A stretch of DNA of 64,000 bases from NCBI RefSeq assembly GCF_947179515.1, contig NC_067476.1, positions 55,754,074 through 55,818,073 of the forward strand, in the 5' to 3' direction. A model generated the notes under the pieces. That model ran no database searches and was not told the origin of the DNA. It saw nothing but the letters and a program-made list of their open reading frames with translations. This stretch comes from Apodemus sylvaticus. Its lineage: Eukaryota; Chordata; Mammalia; Rodentia; Muridae. Shown one piece after another: positions 48,299 through 57,823 of the stretch; positions within the stretch are counted from its first letter, which is position 1; each line of letters begins with the position of its first letter. A program made the position numbers and the translations under genes.

Positions 48299-48351
48299 TA
48301 ATAATAATAATTATTATTATTATTACTCCTATTATTATTATTATTATTATA
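48299..48351. repeat. (TAA)n(TTA)n inverted trinucleotide repeat
   Basis: Four TAA units followed by seventeen bases or more of TTA, then CTCCT and more ATT units. The first part is a palindrome. Confidence 0.95.
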
Positions 48352-48672
48352 GGGGCTAGAGAGATTGCTCAGCAGTTAAGAGCACTGTTATACAATCATG
48401 AGGACCAAGTTCATATCCCAGGACCCACATGACAGGTCAGGCATCCAGTGCACACCTGTAACTCCAGCTCTCAGTGTGAAGCACAGACTGAAGAATCTCT
48501 AGTGCTTGCTTGCTTCTAGGATAGCTGGAAAAAAAGGAAAACCATAATTTAGGGAAGGACTCTCTCTCTCTCTCCCAAAGAGACAGAGAATGAAAGAAGA
48601 TAAAATATCCAGTGTCGTTTTCTGCCCTCCATGTTTGTGCACAGGCACATGCCCATGTGTACGCCCAGAGAC
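48352..48672 (+). mobile_element. B4-type SINE (ID+B1 dimer)
   Basis: GGGGCTAGAGAGATTGCTCAGCAGTTAAGAGCAC head, ATGAGGACCAAGTTCATATCC, GTGCACACCTGTAACTCCAGC B1-like core. A (TC)n patch lies at 48560-48575, and the end TTTTCTGCCCTCCATGTTTGTGCACAGGC is the B4 tail type. Confidence 0.7.
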
Positions 48673-48977
48673 AAATAGGTTAATCTTTTAGAGATATTAT
48701 TACATGTCAAGAACACCCAAGCAAAGACTAGAGTAAGCAAGCCACCGCACAGGTCCAAAGGATTAACATCGGGCTGCCACGCCCCTTCACCTACCCAATG
48801 AATGCTTGTCACACAGATAGCTGTTATCACTGAGGTATGGCTGAAGGTGAGACAGCCTCCTCCAATCTTCCATGTGACTCTAGCACTTGCAGATCAATCA
48901 TTATTCAGTATCCTCTCTGTTCTATAAGGAGCAGGAATACAACCTCATTTTACAGATGTGAACGTTATCACTCAAAA
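48673..48977. other. unique DNA, nothing recognised
   Basis: Short interval between SINEs. Confidence 0.4.
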
Positions 48978-49203
48978 AAGAAGAGGCTATAGAGATAGCA
49001 AGAATTAATAGTGCGCACTGACCTTGCAGAGGACCAGAGTTTGGTTCCAAGCAGCCACATCGAACGTCTCACAACGACCTGTAACTGGAGCTCCAAGAGG
49101 GTTTGATACCCCAGCATCCACAGACACCTGCACTCATGCACGTGGACCCCCACACAGATACACACATACACACAGTTAAAAATAAAATATATCTTTAAAA
49201 ACA
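48978..49203 (+). mobile_element. B3-type SINE
   Basis: GAGGCTATAGAGATAGCAAG, TTGCAGAGGACCAGAGTTTGGTTCC, ATCGAACGTCTCACAACGACCTGTAACTGGAGCTCCAAG and a CA/A-rich tail. Confidence 0.85.
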
Positions 49204-49225
49204 AGATAGAATGACTTAAGCAAGA

Positions 49226-49621
49226 TGGTCTTAGGGTTTCTATTCCTGCACAAACATCATGACAAAGAAGCAAGTTGGGGAGGAAAGGGTTTATTCAGCT
49301 TACACTTCCACATTACTGTTCATCACAAAAGGAAGTCAGGACTGGAACTCAAGCAGGTCAGGAAGAAGGAGCTGTTGCAGAGGCCATGGAGGGATGTTAC
49401 TTACTGACTTGCTTCCCCTGGCTTGCTCAGCTTGCTTTCTTATAAAACCCAAGAATACCAGCCCAGGGATGGCACCACCCACAAGGGGCCCTTCCCACTT
49501 GATCACTAATTGAAAAAATGCCCCACAGCTGGATCTCATGGAGGCACTTCCCCAACTGAAGCTCCTTTCTCTGCGATAACTCCAGCTTGTGTCAAGTTGA
49601 CCCACAAAACCAGCCAGTACA
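49226..49621 (-). mobile_element. solo LTR, rodent MaLR type, with target duplication
   Basis: In antisense: TGGTCTTAGGGTTTCTATTCC start, GGGGAGGAAAGGGTTTATTCAGC, CAGAGGCCATGGAGGGATG, GGATGGCACCACCCACAAGGGG, and GTGTCAAGTTGACCCACAAAACCAGCCAGTACA end. Flanking 5-base words are CAAGA (49221-49225) and CAAGG (49622-49626), a near-perfect duplication of ERVL-MaLR size. No internal region. Confidence 0.88.
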
Positions 49622-49626
49622 CAAGG

Positions 49627-50159
49627 TCACATAGGTGCTCATTTCTAGAGGGTTTCCTGGAACTAGGTTCCCTAGTCCAGCGGCGCTGACCTCATCCTTG
49701 GAGAATAAAAGAAGCCTAGAGTTGCTCTCCTTATCCACCTTTCTCATTATGGTGGAATCAATGGCCACGTAACACTGGGAAGCCGAATCATTAAAACCCA
49801 GACCATTAGCCACGCCCCACCGCATAATGAGTTTACTCAGTGTTACCTTTGTGTTTCAGATTCCTCGTCCCTAAGGCAGATATTGACCACCTACCCACCA
49901 CCTTGTACAAGTTTGAGGATTAGATAGTCAATGCATTTATAGCAGCCAGCACAAAAATCTAATAGTAAGAAGCCTGCTTTCTTGAGGCTGGAGCCCATCT
50001 GCCGTCAGGTGGTCCCCACGCTCACAGCTGTTCGGGCTTCCTCAATTGTATTTGGAGCTCAGGGCCATGTTGAGGCTCAATCTAGAGTCTGAGGCATTTC
50101 CTACCTCTTGACTAAAATGGTTTTTCTTATGTTTTTAATAGGATTCTGCCCACTAAAAA
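49627..50159. other. unique DNA, nothing recognised
   Basis: No repeat or gene recognised. Confidence 0.4.
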
Positions 50160-50228
50160 TAACAATGTTTGTGAAGTTGTAGAGAAAGAACAAACTCCTA
50201 AACATTGCTGGTAAGAATATTAATTAGC
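50160..50228 (+). mobile_element. L1 LINE, left part of an interrupted fragment
   Basis: AACAATGTTTGTGAAGTTGTAGAGAAAGAACAAACTCCTAAACATTGCTGG matches the end of L1 ORF2 in nucleotide order. The copy is decayed and non-coding. Confidence 0.55.
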
Positions 50229-50537
50229 AGGCTGGTGAGATGGCTCAGCGGTTAAGAACACTGACCACTCTTCCAAAGGTCCTGAGTTCAAATCCCAGCA
50301 GCCACATGGTGGCTTACAACCATCTGTAATGAGATCCGAAGCCCTCTTCTGGTGTGTCTGAAGACAGCTACAGTGTACTTACAGATAATAAATAAATAAA
50401 TCTTTTGGCCAGAGCGAGTGGTCCCGATAGAGCAGAGATCCTGAGTTCAATTCCCCGCAATCACATGATGACTCACAACCATCTGTACAGCTACAGTGTA
50501 CTCATATTCATAAAATAAATAAATAAATCTTTTAAAA
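50229..50537 (+). mobile_element. B2 SINE dimer flanked by 16-bp target duplication
   Basis: Unit 1 (50229-50405) is a standard B2: GGCTGGTGAGATGGCTCAGCGG, TCCTGAGTTCAAATCCC, CTTCTGGTGTGTCTGAAGACAGC, AATAAATAAATC. Unit 2 (50406-50537) starts GGCCAGAGCGAGTGG and repeats the B-box-to-tail part. The word AAGAATATTAATTAGC occurs at 50213-50228 and 50538-50553, so both units moved as one transcript. Confidence 0.93.
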
Positions 50538-50724
50538 AAGAATATTAATTAGCGCAGCTACTATGGAAACCATTATGGCACTTCCTTAAAAACCTAAAAA
50601 TAGAACACACGTAACCCAAGTGTACCTCTGTTGGAGGGAAAGGGAATGAACTTGGGATATGAAAGAGATACTTGCCCATCCATGTTTACTGCATGCACTA
50701 TTCATGAGAGCCAAAACATGAAAC

Positions 50725-50814
50725 CACCCTGGGTGTCAACAACACCCTGGGTGCCAACAACACCCTAGGTGTCAACAACACCCTAGGTGTCAACAACACC
50801 CTAGGTGTCAACAG
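50725..50814 (+). repeat. 18-bp tandem repeat, five copies
   Basis: Units CACCCTRGGTGYCAACAA begin at 50725, 50743, 50761, 50779 and 50797. They lie where L1 normally has a single such word before AGATGAA, so the array is an internal expansion. Confidence 0.95.
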
Positions 50815-51053
50815 CAGATGAACAAATGAAGAAAGCACAGTACACCCCAGCTGCAGAGTTTACTCAGCCACGGAGGATGAAACCACCCTGTTTGCAGGAA
50901 AACAGGGGGATCCAGGGATTACCCAGAGCAAAACCGGCCAGACGTAGAACAAAATATATTGCTAGTTGTCTCTCACATGTGGAATCTAAAGAGAAAAGAA
51001 AAAAACAGACACATCCTGAAAGTAAAAGTCAGACATTTGTGGGATGTCCGTGA

Positions 51054-51102
51054 TGGGGAGGGGGAGGGGGGAGGGGAAGGGGGAAGGGGCGGGAGGAGAG
51101 AG
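51054..51102 (+). repeat. G-rich tract, G-quadruplex potential
   Basis: Seven G runs of 3-6 bases separated by one to two A (one C). Confidence 0.9.
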
Positions 51103-51110
51103 TAAAGAGA

Positions 51111-51127
51111 CTGCGCACGCGCGCACG

Positions 51128-51168
<41 letters not shown>
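51111..51168. repeat. (CG)-rich then (CA)n alternating tract
   Basis: TGCGCACGCGCGCACGGCGC leads into about 38 bases of CA. It is almost fully alternating, so strongly Z-DNA prone. Confidence 0.95.
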
Positions 51169-51169
<1 letters not shown>

Positions 51170-51245
51170 ATGGGGAACATCCCAGTGAGACCTACCGATG
51201 TGTACAACTCATAGACCTAATGTTATAATAAAAACAAAATCATGA

Positions 51246-53120
51246 GAAAGAACTGTACCCACTGCATGATTCTTTTTTTTTTAAATAGTCTTATTAGAAA
51301 CTAACACGGTTCTTTACATCTTCTCAGATACTAAGAACAGTTCAGATTCCCATTACTCCCTGAGGAAATCTGTTTTCCCGGCTGAAAAGAGGAAGGCTCT
51401 GGATGCTGAGGGGCTAGGTCAAGGTCGCTCAGCTCGTTAGAGTCGGAATCTCTCCATGGGACTGAAGCCTTGAGGACTTCCTCAGTCTAAATCCACATGT
51501 GTGTGTATTTGGCCTGCCTTTCAGGCCAGCAGCCATCGAGGCTACAGTCTAGAGTCAGTGAAAGCAGCGGCTCACCTCAGAATCACAAAGGACTCCATTT
51601 TCACTCATGCAGAGAACACGTTTCATTGACCCGGTGTGAAAAAAGACAGCCGATGACCTATTTGTTTCAAGACATGGATCTTGGTCAAAATTCGTCATAT
51701 CTTAAGGTGTGTTGTCCCGCCTTGTGCTTGATGCTTTCCCTAGTACTACATATAACCAGCCTTCTAAACATTTACAGTTTCCATTTATCTGTTTTTATTA
51801 TTACTATTATTATGATTCCTCCCTTTGTTCCTTCTTTTCCTCCTCCTCTTCAGTTTTCCTTACACAGTTTAATACCAGCTCTGATAAGAGGCAGAGCACC
51901 ATACCCTGAACAAATTCCTATTCTCTCATCCCTGTCACTTAGGGAATGTTTGCTTAAACTGGACCAAGGACAGTTGGTATGGAAACCCACTTAATCTTCC
52001 CATTGGCTGGCACTAAAGTTATATTAAGCTACTGTGATTCTTTCCTGGCATTCAGAGAAGACAAAAACTCAAAAAAAAAAATTGCTGTGTTTAACAGTTC
52101 GAATAAAAGAAATGCCACAAGATGGATATTCTAATCCTCAGTTGCAAACGGTGTATATCGCCCTCTGAATGAAGTCACACGTCTGAAGGGAAATGAATGA
52201 GGCACCTGCAGTGTGGTCATGTGTCCTTCCAGCCAGTGGCCATTTCCGGCATCCCCAGCCACCAGGGAGTTTGAAAGCTGCTTTAGTTTAAGAGCTTATC
52301 AACTGAAAACAGCTAACTACCCAACAGGCTTTGCAGTGTGGCTCTTCCTAAGGAGGGCAGGCTGCAGCCTTTAAAAACAGATTACAATGAGAACCAAAGA
52401 CAGGGATTTTCTTCTGGAATGCATGGCTCCTATTCCAGTGCAGTTCCTGTTTAGCCATTTTTCTTCAACAAGAAACTGGAAAATCTGTCATTCTATATAG
52501 TACACAAAGACACCCGTAATCTGCTATCAGCATACAATTTGATAAAAGAGCCATTTCCCCTTTCTCACAATCTTCTACTGGCAGGAACAAGAGCCCAGTG
52601 CGATCCAACCCCGAGCACATGGCATTTCTGGCTGTGATACAAAGGACTCCAACATCCTTCTGCATATTTGATGACCCTGGGGACCCTGCAGTGTAGTGCT
52701 GCTGTGGGAACATCTGAGGCCGCCAGCGGGCACAGCTGTCTTTGTCTTCCCACGCTGTTCAGAGCTGTGGTTGTGGGGAGCTGCAGAAACGGAAAGGGGG
52801 TGCTGGTTGAGAAAATCATAAGGCTCACCAAGGCCCACATTCCCCTCGAAATCAGTCCATCTGGTTCTGAGTTACTGATTTCTGCTCCTTCCCCGCCCTC
52901 CCACACCCCCCTCCCAGTATATTGCCTATCTGTGTCCCACATTCCTTCACCTTGCTGAAAGCTGTGTCCCATAGAGAAAGAAAACCGGTCTCTCAGGGGA
53001 AGCGCTGTGGCTTTTGGTCTGGGACTCTGCCCTAGAAGTGTTTTCCTGGGATGTGATGAAAACGGGGTCCACACAGTGCTGTCACATCATTCAGGAAGGA
53101 ACCGGAGGCTTCTGATAGGG
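51246..53120. other. unique DNA, nothing recognised
   Basis: About 1.9 kb with no mobile element recognised. Open frames of 165 (51497-51994, +) and 169 codons (52565-53074, -) are the longest outside microsatellites, but they show no domain, no splice architecture and strong overlap with other frames. Confidence 0.4.
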
Positions 53121-53121
53121 A

Positions 53122-53265
53122 AGCAGCTGGCAGTGGTAATACTCACCTTTAATCCCAGCACTCAGGAGACAGAGGTGGATGGATCTCTGCGAGTTCGAGG
53201 CCAGCCTGATCTACATAGCAAATTCCACACCACTTTTCTTTTGGAGGTAGTGTGACCCTACCTCC
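53122..53265 (+). mobile_element. B1 SINE with rearranged 3' end
   Basis: AGCTGGCAGTGGTAATACTCACCTTTAATCCC, GCACTCAGGAGACAGAGGTGGATGG and CGAGTTCGAGGCCAGCCTGATCTACATAGC are B1. After this the usual GGACAGCCAGGGCTAC segment is replaced by a 16-bp inverted copy of the B1 end. Confidence 0.88.
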
Positions 53266-53273
53266 AAAAGAAA
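53235..53273. repeat. perfect 16-bp hairpin, 7-base loop
   Basis: Arm TTTCTTTTGGAGGTAG (53235-53250), loop TGTGACC, arm CTACCTCCAAAAGAAA (53258-53273). Confidence 0.95.
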
Positions 53274-53321
53274 GAAAGAAAGAAAAAAAGAAAAGAAAGA
53301 AAGAAAGAAAGAAAGAAAGGA

Positions 53322-53373
<52 letters not shown>

Positions 53374-53378
53374 AGGAA

Positions 53379-53409
<31 letters not shown>

Positions 53410-53446
53410 AGAAAGAAAGAAGGAAAGAAAGAGAGAGGAGAGAGAG

Positions 53447-53493
<47 letters not shown>

Positions 53494-53494
53494 G

Positions 53495-53557
<63 letters not shown>

Positions 53558-53594
53558 CAGAAAGAAAGACAGAAAGAAAGACAGAAAGAAAGAC

Positions 53595-53673
<79 letters not shown>

Positions 53674-53729
53674 GAAAGAGAGAGAGAGAGAGAGAAGGAG
53701 GGAGGGAAGGAGGGAGGGAGGGAAGAAAA
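53266..53729 (+). repeat. 464-bp polypurine (GAAA)n/(GA)n tract
   Basis: Purine on the plus strand throughout, except four C bases in a 12-bp periodic GACAGAAAGAAA block (53556-53603). It is the expanded tail of the B1. It generates open frames up to 222 codons of Lys/Arg/Glu (+) or Phe/Leu/Ser (-) repeats, all artefacts. Confidence 0.98.
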
Positions 53730-54526
53730 TGAGAGAAGGACTGTGCACATCTTGCAATAAGACACTGTTTCCCTTCATACTTTCTGTGAATGTGTGAATG
53801 ATGCATGCCACACACAAAACCAGAACCCCTCATTTCAACCGGCATCCTATGGTGGGACTTGCGGCTCCACGTGCATCACAGGAGGGTTTGGCTGTTAGTA
53901 ACAGGCTGCTTCAAAACATGATGCAATACCCGTAGCTGCTGACGCGTGAGACCCTCACCTAGCAGTCTGAATAAAAGGCAGCTTGTTCCATACCCTTCTG
54001 CCACACCAGTGGCCAGTGACATTTTTGCCTCAACACCGTCAGGAAGAATTCGTCCCAGGTCAGCTCAGGACTGTCTGCCTTCCTGTGGGTATCGTGTTCT
54101 TTCAACACCACTCACTCAGAAAGGGCTTTAGATAAGGACACTTCCAGGTCTGGGATAGGCCAGTAAGGTCAAAGGCTGGATCCTTCAGCAAAGGAAGCTA
54201 GAAAGGTGCTTTATTTTTTTTTTCCCCACTAGCTTAACCTTGACATCTAGATAAGACCTTCTGACCATACATTGCCATAGAAGATTCCAGTGCAGTCTTA
54301 CTTACAGTTGGACCCCAAGTCCTCTCAAATATTTTTTTGGATAATTTATAGTATTGGTAAGATGACTTAAATAAACCTATTATTTTTAACCATGGCTCAA
54401 TGCCCAGATCACCCTTTGAGCAGAAAATCACATCCCTCTGCCTCACAGGAACTAGTTCCTGACCAGCTCACAGCTCAGCCCATGGATGGAAGTTTCTTTT
54501 GTCTAAAAGCAGGTACCTCGCTGGAT
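53730..54526. other. unique DNA, nothing recognised
   Basis: No repeat or gene recognised. Stops at the assembly gap. Confidence 0.45.
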
Positions 54527-54726
54527 NNNNNNNNNNNNNNNNNNNNNNNNNNNNNNNNNNNNNNNNNNNNNNNNNNNNNNNNNNNNNNNNNNNNNNNNNN
54601 NNNNNNNNNNNNNNNNNNNNNNNNNNNNNNNNNNNNNNNNNNNNNNNNNNNNNNNNNNNNNNNNNNNNNNNNNNNNNNNNNNNNNNNNNNNNNNNNNNNN
54701 NNNNNNNNNNNNNNNNNNNNNNNNNN
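54527..54726. other. assembly gap, 200 N
   Basis: Exactly 200 unknown bases. The word CTGGAT stands directly before and directly after the gap. Real length is unknown. Confidence 1.
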
Positions 54727-55092
54727 CTGGATTTCTCCTGCACTGATGAAACACCATGACCAAAAGCAGCCTGAGGAGGAAGGGTTTATTTGGCCTCCAT
54801 CCTTATCACTGTTCATCTTTGAAGGCAATCAGGACAGAAACTCAAACAGGACAGGAATCTGAAGGCAGGAGCTGATGCAGAGGCCATGGAGGAGTGCTGC
54901 TTACTTGCTTGCTCCCCATGGCTTGCTCAGTCTGCCTTCTTATAGAACTCAGGACCACAATGGGCTGGACCCTCCCACACCAATCACGGGCTTGCCCACA
55001 CTCGAGTGTGGTGGGTGCATTTTCCCAATTGAAGTTTTCTCTTCCCAGATTGCTCTCGTGTGTATCAAGCTGAGTAAGAACTAGCCAGTACA
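54727..55092 (-). mobile_element. MaLR-type LTR next to the gap
   Basis: Antisense landmarks: TGATGAAACACCATGACCAAAAG, GGAGGAAGGGTTTATTTGGCC, CAGAGGCCATGGAGGAGTGCTGC, TTATAGAACTCAGGACCAC, CTAGCCAGTACA. It is the same family type as 49226-49621 and 19316-19697. Only the outermost bases of one end can lie in the gap. Confidence 0.82.
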
Positions 55093-55525
55093 CTGAGGGA
55101 ATCATTGTCCCTGGCACGGAGTGTGGACCCTGAGCTTGGCAGTTCTGAGTTGCAGAAAAAGAAAGATCAAGGAGCTTAAGAGGGCTTGTCATCCCAGATG
55201 GTCCTTCCTGGGATGGGATGACAACCAGGATCCTGTCACTGGGAGCTCTGACAAGTTACCATACACTAGAGATCACTCTGACCATCTCCAGACTAAGACA
55301 ACTGGACACTGGTAGATTATTAGATGGTTAAGTAGGACACCAAAACTGGGAAGAAAGGTCCCCTCCATGTTTGTCTGAGTACTGTCGACGGCCCCCCTCA
55401 TTGTAGCCTCCTACCTGGTGCAAATTCGGTGCTGTTATAAGCTTGCCTTCAAACTACATGAGACAATTATCCTTAACTCTCTCTAAATACCAAAATAAAT
55501 ACTCAAAAATCTTTTTAAAATGCAA
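55093..55525. other. unique DNA, nothing recognised
   Basis: No repeat or gene recognised. Confidence 0.4.
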
Positions 55526-55662
55526 AGGCAGCAGTGTGTGATGGCTTGGGCTGGAATCCCAGCACACAGGACGCTGATGCACGAAGAACACATGTTCGAG
55601 GCCAGGTTCAGCTGCAGAGCCAGACATCAAATTTAAAAAAAAAAAAAAAAAAAAAAAAGTAA
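55526..55662 (+). mobile_element. B1-type SINE, diverged, long poly-A
   Basis: GTGTGTGATGGCTTGGGCTGGAATCCCAGCAC and TGTTCGAGGCCAGGTTCAGC, then about 25 A. Much decayed body but a long pure A run. Confidence 0.6.
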
Positions 55663-56117
55663 AAACAAGAGAATTTACTTCTCAAAAGCCAGCCCAAAAA
55701 GACTAGGTCCGAATCTTCAGTGTTAGGGAGCAGCAATTCTTACACTGAAAGTTCAAACTCACAGCTGAGGTGGGAGCCCCTTGGTCGGCAGCCCCTGGGG
55801 TGGGTGATGCCTCACAAATACCCAGTGGCTCCAGAAATAAAGGACTTATTGGGATGAGCAATTCTGTTGTAGGCCACCTCTCTCTGGAAATGGTAGGGGT
55901 CTGATTTCCTGAAGCATTTGTTCTTACATGTGAACATATCTTACAATTTGTCTAATGGCAGCCTGCCTGCTCAGTTTCCACTAAGACTTCCCATTTCTCG
56001 AAAGATCTCTTTACCATTTTAAGAATAGGTATATAGAGAGGGATTGGAGGGAGGAAAAAGAAAGGGGAAGTGACGTAGTTATATTTTAATTTTTAAAATG
56101 GTTTCAAAAGAACAGGT
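55663..56117. other. unique DNA, nothing recognised
   Basis: No repeat or gene recognised. Confidence 0.4.
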
Positions 56118-56277
56118 ATATAGCCTGACAGTGATGGCACACACCTTTATTCCCAGTACTCAGGAGGCAGAAGCAGGCGAATCTCTGAGTTCAAGGCCAA
56201 CCTGGTCTACAGAGTGAGTTCCAGGACAGCCAGAGCTACTAAGGAAACTCATCTCAAAATAAACAAACAACAAAAAT
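56118..56277 (+). mobile_element. B1 SINE, near full length
   Basis: TAGCCTGACAGTGATGGCACACACCTTTATTCCC, GGAGGCAGAAGCAGGCGAATCTCTGAGTTC, CCTGGTCTACAGAGTGAGTTCCAGGACAGCCAGAGC and an A-rich tail, including the internal duplicated part of modern B1. Confidence 0.93.
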
Positions 56278-56437
56278 AGATATATAAGAAAAGCAAGATG
56301 GGCCTTTGGGCCTCCATCATTTAAGCTGAGTTACATCAATGATCAAAACATGACACTACAAAGTCATTCATTATTGATTCTAAAGCCAAGCAATGGACAT
56401 GATTTGATTCCACTGGAAGGATCCAAAATGATCAAAA

Positions 56438-57067
56438 CTCTTCCAGTCCCAGGTGCTGCAGGAACAGCGAGTTACCACACAGACATGGCCAAGTCCAAGA
56501 ACAACACCTCACACAAATGGCACCAGTCATGGAAATGGCACAGAAATGGCATCAAGAAACCCGGGTCACAAAGGTACGAATCTCTTTGGGGACTGACCCC
56601 AAGTTCCTAAGGAACATGTGCTTTGCCAAGAAGCACAAGAAAGGCCTGAAGAAGACGCAGGCCAACAATGCAAAGGCAGTGAGTGCGCGCGCAGAGGCCA
56701 TCAAGGCCAAGATGCCAAAGGGCCCCAGCCGCAAACTCAGCCGCCTGGCTGTCATCACTCACCCCAAGCTTGGGAAGCTGATTTGAAGCTACATGGTCAA
56801 GGGGCATAGGCTCTGCCAACCAAAGCCCAAGGTTCAAACCAAGGCAGAGGCCAAAGCTCCAGCTAAGGCCCAGGCTTCAGCTCCACCTCAGACTCCCAAA
56901 GGTGCCCAGGCCCCTGTGAAAGCCCCATGGAAAAGGCTCCTGCCAGTGGGAAGACAGACGGACTGCTGTGACACACCCACCCACACACTATTTGCAGATG
57001 ACCAGAGAAACCCTGTCTCGAAAAAAAAAAAACAAAAGAAAAAAATCCAAAAAAAAAAAAAAAAAAC
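56438..57067 (+). pseudogene. Rpl29-ps: processed pseudogene of ribosomal protein L29
   Basis: Intronless copy of RPL29 mRNA, a basic protein of the 60S ribosomal subunit. The start ATG is at 56485. The opening residues MAKSKNNTSHKW and the core KWHRNGIKKP..SQRYESL are L29 landmarks. A one-base loss near 56592 (GGACTGACC) shifts the frame, giving a TAA at 56608. The L29 reading resumes in the next frame as FLRNMCFAKKHKKGLKK, QANNAKAVSARAEAIKAK, HPKLGK. A TGA at 56784 stands where a CGA arginine codon is expected (CpG decay). Lys/Ala/Pro-rich C-terminal sequence follows without function. The segment after AEAIKA appears shorter than in the family. Poly-A tracts and imperfect flanking words (TGATCAAAA at 56429-56437, TGATCAAGA at 57068-57076) mark L1-driven retroposition. 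The last part looks B1-derived (see findings). It cannot make a full protein. Confidence 0.93.
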
Positions 57068-57076
57068 TGATCAAGA

Positions 57077-57615
57077 AAGTGGTAGCAATGTGTGTGGTCA
57101 GGACATCACTCATTCATCCACTTAGATGGCTAAGTTCATAGTAATTAAATGGATATATGGATACTAGATACTATGTATAATGTTTTCATATATACTTAAT
57201 ATCTGCATAAACAAATATGTGTCTCCATATAATAAGGTTTCATAATTGGAATTATTATCAGGAATTCAGGTCTAGAAAAAAATAATAAGAAAGCACATGC
57301 TCTCTGGTTTATAAAATGTTGGCACTACAACTTCTTTTAAAGATTTTTTCCAAGGTTTCAGCTAACATCTGGCAATGAACATCAAAGGTTACCAACTACC
57401 CACAGCTGGTATTAATAGGATAGAAAAATATTATGTTTCCTGGTTAAAATGTCCAAGCCAAAAATGATTCTCACAAGCAAACTAGGCTGCTAGAAATTCA
57501 GTCTGATCGATTAGTCAGTTTCACTTTTCTATTTCCGGCCTACAAAAGTAGGACAAATGATGTGCTTTATGAAGATGTATCCTGGGACCAGCTTTCACGG
57601 GAGAAAGTCTTATTT
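57077..57615. other. unique DNA, nothing recognised
   Basis: No repeat or gene recognised. Confidence 0.4.
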
Positions 57616-57627
57616 AAAGTTTAAAAC

Positions 57628-57811
57628 GGGGCTGGAGAAATGGCTCAGCAGTTAAGAGTACTGACTGCTCTTCCAGAGGTCCTGAGTTCAATTCCCAGCA
57701 ACCACACGGTGAATCACAACCATCTGTAATGGGATCCGATACCCTCTTCTGGTGTGTCTGTAAACATCTACAATGCACTCACATAATAAATAAATAAATC
57801 TTTAAAAAAAA
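57628..57811 (+). mobile_element. B2 SINE with target duplication
   Basis: GGGGCTGGAGAAATGGCTCAGC, GTCCTGAGTTCAATTCCC, ACCCTCTTCTGGTGTGTCTG and AATAAATAAATC plus poly-A. Flanks AAAGTTTAAAAC (57616-57627) and AAAGTTTCAAAC (57812-57823) are a 12-bp duplication with one change. Confidence 0.95.
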
Positions 57812-57823
57812 AAAGTTTCAAAC

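Larger units (their letters stand above)
50554..51245 (+). mobile_element. L1 LINE, right part with 3' UTR
   Basis: Continues the left part: GCTACTATGGAAACCATTATGGCACTTCCTTAAAAACC, GCACTATTCATGAGAGCC, CAGCAGATGAACAAATG, GTTTACTCAGCCA, CTCTCACATGTGGAATCTAAAG, and the end TGTTATAATAAAAACAAAATC. It carries an internal 18-bp tandem expansion and a G-rich/CA-rich segment. Non-coding. Confidence 0.7.

Noticed and set aside
51497..51994. 165-codon plus-strand open frame with a hydrophobic middle
   Set aside because: The hydrophobic part comes from a TTATTATTACTATTATTATG-like low-complexity run; no family match or splice structure.
52565..53074. 169-codon minus-strand open frame, longest outside a tandem repeat
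   Set aside because: No domain recognised and other frames are open in the same DNA. A chance open frame of this size is plausible in a 64-kb window.
53149..53845. Open frames up to 222 codons encoding Phe-Leu-Ser or Lys-Glu-Arg repeats
   Set aside because: Translation of the GAAA/GA microsatellite; all frames on both strands are open for the same reason.
54392..54862. Open frames running through the gap
   Set aside because: They consist mainly of unknown residues from the N run.
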